Assembly (NCBI GenBank): GCA_025450355.1
Contig: JANWHR010000134.1
Coordinates: 1-13,018, forward strand
Length of the DNA: 13,018 nt
Direction of reading: 5' to 3'
From: Micropepsaceae bacterium
GTDB taxonomy: Bacteria > Pseudomonadota > Alphaproteobacteria > Micropepsales > Micropepsaceae
Positions 6,809 through 13,018 of the stretch are shown here, piece by piece. A program made the translations under genes and the position numbers. Position 1 is the stretch's first letter. Each line of letters begins with the position of its first letter. The notes beneath the pieces are model-generated. The model worked only from the letters and a program-made list of their open reading frames with translations. It was not told the DNA's origin and did no database searches.

Positions 6809-7710
6809 GCCTGCGGCCGCCCGATCCGCTTGATTTCCCATTCAAGCTGAATCCCGAACTTCGCCTTTACCCGGGCGCGCACCTCTTCGCCGAGCGCTTC
6901 GATATCCGAGGCGCTTGCCTCGCCGGTGTTGATCAGGAAATTGCAATGCTTCTCGGATACCTGCGCAGCGCCATGCATCAGCCCGCGGCACCCGGACCGG
7001 TCGATCAGTTGCCATGCCTTCTGGCCCGGCGGATTTGTGAATGTCGATCCGCCCGTTTTGCTGCGCACCGGCTGAGTGCTTTCCCGTTGCGCCACCAGCT
7101 CTTCCATGCGTGCACGGATGGACTCCGGATTTCCGGGTTTTCCCTGCAGCACTGCGTCGATGTAGATGACGTTCTGTGGCCCGGAATGACGATAGCGGAA
7201 GTCCATTTCCGCGCCACTGAGGGTCAGAATTTCGCCGTGCGCATTGATCGCGCGCGCTTCGACAAACACATCTTTTATTTCCGTGCCATAGCAGCCGGCA
7301 TCCATGGTCAGCGCGCCGCCGATGGTGCCGGGAATCCCGCGCAGAAATTCAAGGCCGGCAACGCCTGCATCGGCCGCGGTGCGCGCAACGGCTGCATCCA
7401 GCGCCGCCGCCCCCGCGCGTATTCGCGATTCAGCCAGGGCTTCGATTCGCCCGAAAGCAGCGGGCAGGCGGATCACCACGCCCTCGATGCCGCCATCCCG
7501 GATCAGCAGGTTCGATCCGACGCCGATCACGGTGACGGGGATATCGGCAGGCCTGTTCGCCATGAACTGCCGCAGATCGCCGAGATCCGCCGGCCGGAAC
7601 AGGACATCGGCAGGTCCTGCGGCGCGAAACCAGACAAGGTCTTTCAGCGGCGCCGATGCCGTATAGTTGCCGCGGACCCTGGGAAGCCGTGCAACGAGGG
7701 ACGCAGTCAT
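6805..7710 (-). CDS. murB: UDP-N-acetylenolpyruvoylglucosamine reductase MurB
   Basis: MurB is a cytoplasmic flavoenzyme that reduces UDP-GlcNAc-enolpyruvate to UDP-MurNAc using NADPH. The 301-residue product has the FAD-binding motif VIGVGSNLLIRDGG (61-74) and GIPGTIGGALTMDAGCYG (125-142). The active site shows Arg174 in FRYRHS (171-176), Ser222 in GGSTFTNP (220-227) as proton donor, and Glu292 near the C-terminus, in line with E. coli Arg159, Ser229 and Glu325. The short length and the YRHS segment fit the type II MurB class found in Alphaproteobacteria. The start at 7710 is fixed by the ATGA overlap with the murC stop and by homology. The frame stays open 143 codons further upstream into murC, but that part does not resemble MurB. 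The stop overlaps the ddlB ATG. Confidence 0.96.
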   Translation of the reverse strand: MTASLVARLPRVRGNYTASAPLKDLVWFRAAGPADVLFRPADLGDLRQFMANRPADIPVTVIGVGSNLLIRDGGIEGVVIRLPAAFGRIEALAESRIRAGAAALDAAVARTAADAGVAGLEFLRGIPGTIGGALTMDAGCYGTEIKDVFVEARAINAHGEILTLSGAEMDFRYRHSGPQNVIYIDAVLQGKPGNPESIRARMEELVAQRESTQPVRSKTGGSTFTNPPGQKAWQLIDRSGCRGLMHGAAQVSEKHCNFLINTGEASASDIEALGEEVRARVKAKFGIQLEWEIKRIGRPQA

Positions 7711-9149
7711 GCGCCGGCCCCAAGAGACTCCAGCGCCCCCTGCAATCCGGCGGCCCATTGGGTAATCGAACCGGCGCCAAGACAAACGATTGCCCCTTGC
7801 GGCTGCGCCAGCGGCGCGACCACGCGGGGCAGATCGTCGGGGCCATTGATCGTCAGCACGCGCTTGTGCCCATGCGCGCGCAAGCCTTCGGCCAGGGCGT
7901 CGCGATCGATCCCCGGAATCGGCGCTTCGCCCGCCGGATATACTGGAGCGACAATGGCCGTGTCCGCGCTGTTCAGGCAGGTGCAAAATTGATCGAACAG
8001 ATCGTGCAGCCGGGTGTAACGGTGCGGCTGGATGATCGCGGTGACCGGGCCGGAATAGGCTTGCCGGGCCGCTTTCAGAACCGCAGCGATCTCCACCGGA
8101 TGATGGCCATAATCGTCGATGATGGCGGCTCCGTGCCATTCGCCCACCCGGGTGAACCGGCGCTTCACGCCTTCGAATCGTTCCAGCGCGTGCTGTATCG
8201 CTTCGCTCGCAACGCCCAGTTCGCGCGCGACCGCAATCGCTGCGACCGCATTCGACACATTGTGTTCGCCTGGCATCGGCAAATTCAAACCGGTGATGCG
8301 GCTTTCCGTCTGCTTCCGGCGGTCATGGAACAGAACATCAAAGTGCGACGCCCCCTCGGAAAAGGACACATTCACCGCGCGCGCATCCGCCTGAGGACTG
8401 AACCCGTAGGTGATGATCCGCCGGTCCCGGACCCGCGCGATGATGCCCTGGACATCCGCATGATCGGCGCACATCACGGCAAAGCCATAGAATGGCAAAT
8501 TCTCCACGAAGGTCGGGAACGCCGCCTTGACGGTCTCGAAGTCACCATAGAAATCCAGATGTTCGGGATCGACATTGGTGACGATCGCCACCGTTGCCGG
8601 CAGACGGAGACAGGTGCCATCGGAGTCATCCGCCTCGACGACCATCCACTCGCCTCGTCCGATGCGGGCGTTCGTCCCGTAGGCATTGATGATTCCGCCA
8701 TTCACGACAGAAGGATCAAACCCGCCGCCTTCCAGCAATGCGGCAACCATGGTCGTCGTGGTGGTCTTGCCGTGCGTGCCGGCCACCGCGACGGAGCGCT
8801 TCAGCCGCATCAGCTCGCCCAGCATTTCGGCCCGCCGCACAATCGGCAGCCCGAGCGCGCGCGCGCTGGCGAGTTCGGGGTTTTCCGCCTTGACCGCCGA
8901 GGAATAGACCACGACCTGGGCGTCGGCGATGTTCTCGGGCTTATGCCCAATGGTCACGGGAATCCCGAGCTCGCGAAGCCGCCCGACATTGCCGCTGTCG
9001 GCCGCATCCGATCCCTGGACGCGATAGCCAAGCGAATGCATCACCTCGGCGATTCCGCTCATGCCGATGCCACCGATGCCGATGAAATGGATCGTGCCGA
9101 TCGAGAGTGGCACCCGAAGCGCTTGCGCCAGTTGAGGCACATTGTTCAT
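7707..9149 (-). CDS. murC: UDP-N-acetylmuramate--L-alanine ligase MurC
   Basis: MurC adds L-alanine to UDP-MurNAc with ATP, the first peptide step of the wall precursor. The 480-residue product has the UDP-binding Rossmann motif FIGIGGIGMSGIA (22-34), the ATP loop GTHGKTTTTT (124-133), EADDSDGT (172-179), NVDPEHLDFYG (192-202), PGEHNVSNA (293-301), KRRFTRVGE (329-337), DDYGHHP (345-351) and QPHRYTR (374-380). These are all the Mur ligase landmarks in order, and the HRYTR and DDYGHHP motifs are specific to MurC. The motif I usually see as EADESD reads EADDSD here, a conservative change. The start at 9149 is set by the ATGA overlap with the murG stop; an open extension of 37 codons upstream is Arg-rich, lies within murG and is not MurC-like. 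Confidence 0.97.
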   Translation of the reverse strand: MNNVPQLAQALRVPLSIGTIHFIGIGGIGMSGIAEVMHSLGYRVQGSDAADSGNVGRLRELGIPVTIGHKPENIADAQVVVYSSAVKAENPELASARALGLPIVRRAEMLGELMRLKRSVAVAGTHGKTTTTTMVAALLEGGGFDPSVVNGGIINAYGTNARIGRGEWMVVEADDSDGTCLRLPATVAIVTNVDPEHLDFYGDFETVKAAFPTFVENLPFYGFAVMCADHADVQGIIARVRDRRIITYGFSPQADARAVNVSFSEGASHFDVLFHDRRKQTESRITGLNLPMPGEHNVSNAVAAIAVARELGVASEAIQHALERFEGVKRRFTRVGEWHGAAIIDDYGHHPVEIAAVLKAARQAYSGPVTAIIQPHRYTRLHDLFDQFCTCLNSADTAIVAPVYPAGEAPIPGIDRDALAEGLRAHGHKRVLTINGPDDLPRVVAPLAQPQGAIVCLGAGSITQWAAGLQGALESLGAGA

Positions 9150-10243
9150 CTGTGCTGCTCCGCGAGCTGTTCCGCGAGGTCCGCCAGCCGCTGGGCTGCG
9201 TCGGGATGGCCTAGCATTTTCGCCGCGGCGGCACGTTTGGCGAGTTCGGCAGGATCGCAAAGGATTCTGGCGAGCAGCACCGCCAGTCTGCCGGCATCAA
9301 GGCCGTTTTGTGCGACGACCCACGCGGCGCCCGCCTTTTCAAGCACGTCCGCATTGGCCGCCTGGTGGTCATCCATCGCGAAAGGATAGGGGATCAGGAT
9401 TGCCGGGCGGCCGATCACCGTGAGTTCGCTCAAGGTCGATGCACCGCTCCGTGCGATCACCAGCTGTGCCGCCGCCATGCGTTCCGGCAGGTCGCTGAAG
9501 AACGCGGCGGTGTCGTGCCGCAGTCCCGCTGCGCCGTATGCCGCATTCACCATGTCCAGATCTTCGCTCCGCGCCTGCTGGCTGACATGGATGCGGTTGC
9601 GCAAGTCCTGCGGCAGCCCCACCACCGCGGCAGGGACGAGTTCGGAAAGTGCGCGCGCCCCCTGACTGCCACCAAATACCAGCAACTCGATCTCACCGCC
9701 GGGTTGAGGCGGCGCATAGGCGCGGTCCCGCAGCCCGGCGGCAATCGACCGTACCGGATTACCGGTGAATACAATCCGCCCCGGATCCGAAGGCGCAAAC
9801 CGGGCAAACGGAAAGGATGCGGCGATCCGGGCGACGCGCGGTGCGACCAGACGATTGACCCGGCCGAGCACGGCATTCTGTTCGTGCAGCGCGGCAGGAA
9901 CTCGCGCAATCGAAGCCGCGAGCATGACCGGCAGGCTGGGATAACCTCCAAAGCCCACCACGGCCGATGGGCGCAAATGCAGAAATTTCAGGAGCGCCGC
10001 AAAAACTCCGGCAAAGATCGTTGCCAGCGCGGCGACGCGGCCAAAGATCCCGCGCCCGGCAAAGGTCGCGGCCGGAACCGTGGCGATTTCCGCACCCGGA
10101 AATGCCCCGCTGTAATTGTGACCGCGCCCATCCGTCATCACCACCACGCGCCGGCCACGCCGAAGCAATTCGCCTGCCACGGCCTGGGCGGGGAACAGAT
10201 GGCCGCCGGTGCCCCCGGCCGCAAGGACAAACGGGCCATTCAT
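9146..10243 (-). CDS. murG: UDP-GlcNAc:lipid I N-acetylglucosaminyltransferase MurG
   Basis: MurG transfers GlcNAc to lipid I on the cytoplasmic face of the inner membrane and so makes lipid II. The 365-residue GT28 enzyme has the N-terminal glycine loop AAGGTGGHLFPA (8-19), GFGGYPSLP (97-105), HEQNAVLGRVNR (120-131), the second glycine loop FGGSQGARALSE (190-201), the UDP-sugar motif ARSGASTLSEL (264-274) with Glu273, and PYPFAMDDHQAANA (285-298). A hydrophobic stretch around 72-90 fits the membrane-association patch. The start at 10243 is defined by the ATGA overlap with the ftsW stop and gives the normal MurG N-terminus. The same frame happens to remain open about 428 codons upstream through ftsW; that part is a shadow. 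It is followed by murC, again with ATGA. Confidence 0.97.
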   Translation of the reverse strand: MNGPFVLAAGGTGGHLFPAQAVAGELLRRGRRVVVMTDGRGHNYSGAFPGAEIATVPAATFAGRGIFGRVAALATIFAGVFAALLKFLHLRPSAVVGFGGYPSLPVMLAASIARVPAALHEQNAVLGRVNRLVAPRVARIAASFPFARFAPSDPGRIVFTGNPVRSIAAGLRDRAYAPPQPGGEIELLVFGGSQGARALSELVPAAVVGLPQDLRNRIHVSQQARSEDLDMVNAAYGAAGLRHDTAAFFSDLPERMAAAQLVIARSGASTLSELTVIGRPAILIPYPFAMDDHQAANADVLEKAGAAWVVAQNGLDAGRLAVLLARILCDPAELAKRAAAAKMLGHPDAAQRLADLAEQLAEQHR

Positions 10244-11358
10244 CGCTTCTGTTGTTCCGGCATCGTGGGGCGATATCGCGTCAGCCCCAGGGCAAATCCC
10301 ATCGTCAGCGCGACCGCGAGAAGTGACGATCCGCCATACGAAATGAACGGCAATGTCATGCCTTTCGCGGGCAGGATCGATAAGGACACGCCCATGTTGA
10401 TGAAAGCCTGCAAACCGGTCACGGCCGCGAGTCCTGCTCCGGCGAGCTGGATAAACGGATCCTTGGCCCGCGCCGAGCGAAGCAGCAGCCGGAACGTGAC
10501 GATACCAAACAGGATCGCAATCAGTCCGCAAAGCACGATTCCGAATTCCTCTCCCGCAACGGCAAAAACGAAGTCGGTGTGCGCGTCGGGAAGCCGGTAT
10601 TTGATTGTCCCGGCACCCGGCCCAACGCCGGCAATCCCACCGGCACGAAACGCTTTCAGCGCCAATCCGGTTTGATATCCACCGCTGGAAAGAAATTCCG
10701 CGACCCGCTCGCGAACATGCGGATGCACCAGCCAGGCCAGGCCGAAAAGGCCAATTCCGGCCGCTCCCAAACCGGAAAGGAGCAGGTAAGACATGCCGGC
10801 AAAGAACAGCATTGCGATGCAAAGCATCGACAGCAGCGCGGTTTGTCCAATGTCGGGTTGCAGCAGAAGAACCACAATCGCGGGCGCGAGAAAAATCCCC
10901 GTCCACAGCTCGCCCGCAAAACCATGTTTGATCTTGTCCGCAAGAAACATGGCCGCCAGAATCGCAAAGGCGGGTTTGAGAAATTCCGAAGGCTCGATTT
11001 TGAATCCGGCAAAATCCAGCCAGCGATGCGCGCCATTGACATCCGCCCCGGCGAGCAGCGCGAGCAACGCGCCACTCAGCGCAAGTCCATAAACGCAGGC
11101 AGCCACAATCCGCGCCTGCGTGCCGTTCAGCAGTGACGCGGATACCAGAATGCCAAAACCGACGATCGCGAAGACGAGCTGCTTCAGCGCGTAGGAGAAA
11201 TTTCCCGCCGCGTTCGCGTGACCCGTCGCCGCAGGGCTGGCGGCAAAGCCGAGGAAAATTCCAATGATCAGCAGAGCCAGAATGCAGATCAGGCTGATCC
11301 GGTCCAGCGTCCACCACCAGCGCGCAACCGGAGAAGTGTCCGAGCGCGACATCGTCAT
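10240..11358 (-). CDS. ftsW: Septal peptidoglycan glycosyltransferase FtsW (SEDS family)
   Basis: FtsW polymerises lipid II into septal glycan strands together with its partner transpeptidase FtsI. The 372-residue product is almost entirely hydrophobic helices, about ten by eye, as in SEDS proteins. Family motifs: NGAHRWLDFAGFKIEPSEFLKP (from 108), LLQPDIGQT (165-173), YRLPDAHTDFVFAVAGEEFG (254-273) with Asp262 at the position of the essential SEDS aspartate, and LPAKGMTLPFISYGGSS (329-345). The position usually read as Gln in IQPSEF is Glu here (IEPSEF), a mild departure. Position between murD and murG is the standard place for ftsW and separates it from RodA. The ATG overlaps the murD stop as ATGA; a second ATG two codons later is also possible. 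The stop overlaps the murG ATG. Confidence 0.96.
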   Translation of the reverse strand: MTMSRSDTSPVARWWWTLDRISLICILALLIIGIFLGFAASPAATGHANAAGNFSYALKQLVFAIVGFGILVSASLLNGTQARIVAACVYGLALSGALLALLAGADVNGAHRWLDFAGFKIEPSEFLKPAFAILAAMFLADKIKHGFAGELWTGIFLAPAIVVLLLQPDIGQTALLSMLCIAMLFFAGMSYLLLSGLGAAGIGLFGLAWLVHPHVRERVAEFLSSGGYQTGLALKAFRAGGIAGVGPGAGTIKYRLPDAHTDFVFAVAGEEFGIVLCGLIAILFGIVTFRLLLRSARAKDPFIQLAGAGLAAVTGLQAFINMGVSLSILPAKGMTLPFISYGGSSLLAVALTMGFALGLTRYRPTMPEQQKR

Positions 11359-12788
11359 GCGCGACGGTCCAGCGTTGAGGAACTCGATTCAGACGCCGCC
11401 ATCGTTCGGACGAGGTCGCGGAATACATTGCCGCGATGCTCAAAATCGTCGAACTGGTCGAACGACGCACAGGCCGGCGATAGCAAAACCACCGGCTCTG
11501 CTGCGGTGCTGTTCGTTGCATCGGCATAGGCGGCGCGCACCGCGCTTTCGAGATCGCCCGCCCTCAGGAACGGCACCTGGCCCGACAGCGTGCTCTCGAA
11601 TTCAGCGGCGGCCTGACCAATGAGATAGGCCTTGTGGATACGCGGGAAGAAGGACGAAAGGCTTCCGATCCCTCCCTCTTTGGCAATTCCACCCGCGATC
11701 CAGAATATCTCCGGATAGCAGGCCAGGGCGCGCGCTGCGGCGTCCGCATTGGTTGCCTTCGAATCGTTGATGAAGCGCACTTTTCCAATCTGGCCGACGT
11801 TCTCAATGCGATGCGCGAGCCCGGGAAAGCGCGCAATTGCCGGCATGATCAGATGCGCATCCGCGACCAGTGGGCGGACCGCCGCATAACACAGCGCCGC
11901 ATTCTGCCAATTGTGCGTGCCTGGGAGATGCGCCGCCGACTTAATGTCCCCGACCAGCTCCGCCGAGTGTCCCCACGCGTCGTACAGCTTTCCGTCAATG
12001 ACAAAGATGCCGTTGCCGAGCACCTTGCCAATAGCCACGGCCACTGCGTGGCGTCCCCGGGCCGCCGACATCCTGGTGTAGATCGCGGCCGAATCGGGAT
12101 CATCGACGCCGACCGCAACCCAGCCGTCGGCCGACGCCTGTTCCAGCAGCTTTTGTTTCACCGCCGCGTATCCCTGCATCGAGCCATGGCGGTCCAGGTG
12201 ATCGGGAGAGAGGTTGGTCAGGACAGCGATGTCGGGCGCAAGCCCCGGAGAGAGATCGATCTGGTACGATGAAGTCTCGAGGACATAGATCGTCGAACTT
12301 TTGGGCGGCGCCAGATCGAGCGCCGGACGGCCGATATTACCGCCCTCCTGCGCATCGTAACCGCAGGCTTTCAGCACATGCGCGATCAGCGCGGTGGTGG
12401 TGGATTTGCCATTCGTGCCGGTGATCGCCACGATCGGCACGCGCGCCGCGCCGCCGTCGGGACCTTGAACCGTCCGGGCGAACAGCTCCACATCGCCAAT
12501 CACTTCGGCACCGGCGGCGCGAGCGCGCACGACAACCGGATGAGGCTGCGGATGGCTTAGCGGAACGCCCGGACTTAAGACCAGCGCCGCAATATCGCTC
12601 CATGGCCAGGCCGTCCAGTTTTCGACGCGCGCGCCCAGTTCAGCCGCTGCGATTCGCGCACGGTCCTTGTCATCCCAGGCAAAGACTTCCGTGCCTCCCG
12701 CCCTCAGTGTTCTGATCGCGGAGAGGCCGGAGCGCGCCAGTCCGAACACGCCCACCGTTCTGCCGTGGAACCAATTGACTTCAATCAT
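11355..12788 (-). CDS. murD: UDP-N-acetylmuramoyl-L-alanine--D-glutamate ligase MurD
   Basis: MurD adds D-glutamate to UDP-MurNAc-L-Ala with ATP in the cytoplasm. Numbers are for the 477-residue form from ATG 12788. Motifs in order: GVFGLARSGLSA (13-24) for UDP binding, ATP loop ITGTNGKSTTT (122-132), LETSSYQID (170-178), NLSPDHLDRHG (192-202), Lys211 as the likely carbamylated lysine, PGTHNWQNA (289-297), FINDSKATN (339-347), IAGGIAKEG (364-372) and LLSPACASFDQFDDFEHRG (435-453), the MurD-specific C-terminal substrate region. An in-frame TTG at 12797 would add three residues and overlap the mraY stop as TTGA, like the downstream junctions. ATG 12788, five bases after the stop, gives the usual MurD N-terminus and is preferred. 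Its stop overlaps ftsW. Confidence 0.96.
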   Translation of the reverse strand: MIEVNWFHGRTVGVFGLARSGLSAIRTLRAGGTEVFAWDDKDRARIAAAELGARVENWTAWPWSDIAALVLSPGVPLSHPQPHPVVVRARAAGAEVIGDVELFARTVQGPDGGAARVPIVAITGTNGKSTTTALIAHVLKACGYDAQEGGNIGRPALDLAPPKSSTIYVLETSSYQIDLSPGLAPDIAVLTNLSPDHLDRHGSMQGYAAVKQKLLEQASADGWVAVGVDDPDSAAIYTRMSAARGRHAVAVAIGKVLGNGIFVIDGKLYDAWGHSAELVGDIKSAAHLPGTHNWQNAALCYAAVRPLVADAHLIMPAIARFPGLAHRIENVGQIGKVRFINDSKATNADAAARALACYPEIFWIAGGIAKEGGIGSLSSFFPRIHKAYLIGQAAAEFESTLSGQVPFLRAGDLESAVRAAYADATNSTAAEPVVLLSPACASFDQFDDFEHRGNVFRDLVRTMAASESSSSTLDRRA

Positions 12789-12793
12789 GCCAC

Positions 12794-13018
12794 TCAACGC
12801 AGCTTCAGTGTGGAAAGACCGATCAATGCGAGAATCACCGAGATGATCCAGAACCGAATCACGATTGTCGGCTCACGCCAACCCAGTTGCTCAAAGTGAT
12901 GATGAATCGGTGCCATGCGGAACACCCGCTTGCCCGTCGTCTTGTATGAAATCACCTGGACCATCACGGAGAGAGCCTCCATGACGAAAAGGCCGCCGAC
13001 GATGGCAAGGACGATTTC
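12794..13018 (-). CDS. mraY: Phospho-N-acetylmuramoyl-pentapeptide transferase MraY, C-terminal fragment (cut by window edge)
   Basis: MraY is the inner-membrane enzyme that transfers phospho-MurNAc-pentapeptide to undecaprenyl phosphate to make lipid I. Only the last 74 codons are present, and the gene enters from the right edge. The fragment shows hallmark C-terminal features: EIVLAIVGGLFVMEALSV at its start, KTTGKRVFRMAP followed by the triple His of HHHFE (39-43), LGWREP, IRFW, and the final transmembrane helix ending in LKLR. The HHHFE loop is the MraY-specific element that separates it from WecA-type transferases. The TGA stop lies 5 bases before the preferred murD ATG. The order mraY-murD-ftsW is the standard dcw arrangement. 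Nothing can be said about the missing part. Confidence 0.96.
   Translation of the reverse strand, partial: EIVLAIVGGLFVMEALSVMVQVISYKTTGKRVFRMAPIHHHFEQLGWREPTIVIRFWIISVILALIGLSTLKLR

Noticed and set aside
6809..6841. Longer Ddl starting 11 codons upstream
   Set aside because: The extension lies inside murB, and the ATGA-overlapping start at 6808 gives the conserved Ddl N-terminus.
7711..8139. 143-codon upstream extension of the murB frame
   Set aside because: It overlaps the 3' part of murC out of frame and has no family features; MurB begins normally at 7710.
7656..9389. Long plus-strand open frame of 577 codons opposite murC
   Set aside because: It is an antisense shadow of a high-GC coding region. 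It is full of His, Arg and Gly with no recognisable domain, while the opposite strand encodes a full MurC.
9308..10675. Plus-strand open frame of 455 codons opposite murG and ftsW
   Set aside because: Composition is typical of a reverse-complement shadow and it crosses two verified genes.
10244..11527. Upstream continuation of the murG frame, giving a 793-codon open frame that could look like a fusion protein
   Set aside because: The extra 428 codons lie over ftsW and the end of murD in another frame, are rich in Arg, Cys and Ser, and resemble no MurG domain. The ATG at 10243 gives a normal MurG with an ATGA junction.

Overview
The window is a GC-rich stretch (low 60s percent by eye) that carries one continuous division and cell wall (dcw) gene cluster. 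All genes are on the minus strand, so transcription runs from the right edge to the left edge. In that order they are mraY (3' end only), murD, ftsW, murG, murC, murB, ddlB, ftsQ, ftsA, ftsZ, lpxC, bamD and recN (5' end only). The run ftsQ-ftsA-ftsZ-lpxC-bamD-recN, an FtsZ with a long C-terminal linker (507 residues), and the lpxC/bamD outer-membrane genes point to a Gram-negative alphaproteobacterium. I cannot place it below class with confidence. No mobile element, tRNA, rRNA, CRISPR array or foreign-looking insert is visible, and no stretch over 300 bases lacks a gene.

Right block (about 5.9-13.0 kb): peptidoglycan precursor synthesis. MraY makes lipid I. MurC, MurD, MurB and Ddl supply UDP-MurNAc-pentapeptide, MurG makes lipid II, and FtsW is the septal glycan polymerase. 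This block is extremely compact. Five consecutive junctions (murD/ftsW, ftsW/murG, murG/murC, murC/murB, murB/ddlB) share the same 4-base ATGA stop/start overlap, and ddlB overlaps ftsQ by 13 bases.

Middle block (about 2.2-5.9 kb): the divisome proteins FtsQ (membrane scaffold), FtsA (actin-like membrane tether) and FtsZ (tubulin-like ring). Spacing loosens here. A 43-base gap precedes ftsZ and holds a strong Shine-Dalgarno, a small hairpin touching it, and an imperfect palindrome.

Left block (1-2.2 kb): lpxC, the committed step of lipid A synthesis, coupled to ftsZ by a one-base TGATG overlap. Then come bamD, an outer-membrane protein assembly lipoprotein, and the start of recN (DNA repair). 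The lpxC-bamD and bamD-recN gaps (98 and 40 bases) contain small hairpins without T-tracts.

The gene content is ordinary and well known. I found no previously undescribed system. The points worth a second look are small: the chain of identical overlaps, the structured ftsZ leader, an A7 run at the ftsZ end that lies in register with lpxC, the hairpin on the lpxC stop codon, and a few residue-level oddities. Several true starts are shorter than the longest open frame (murB, murC, murG, ddlB, murD, ftsA), and the junction overlaps or ribosome binding sites decide them.
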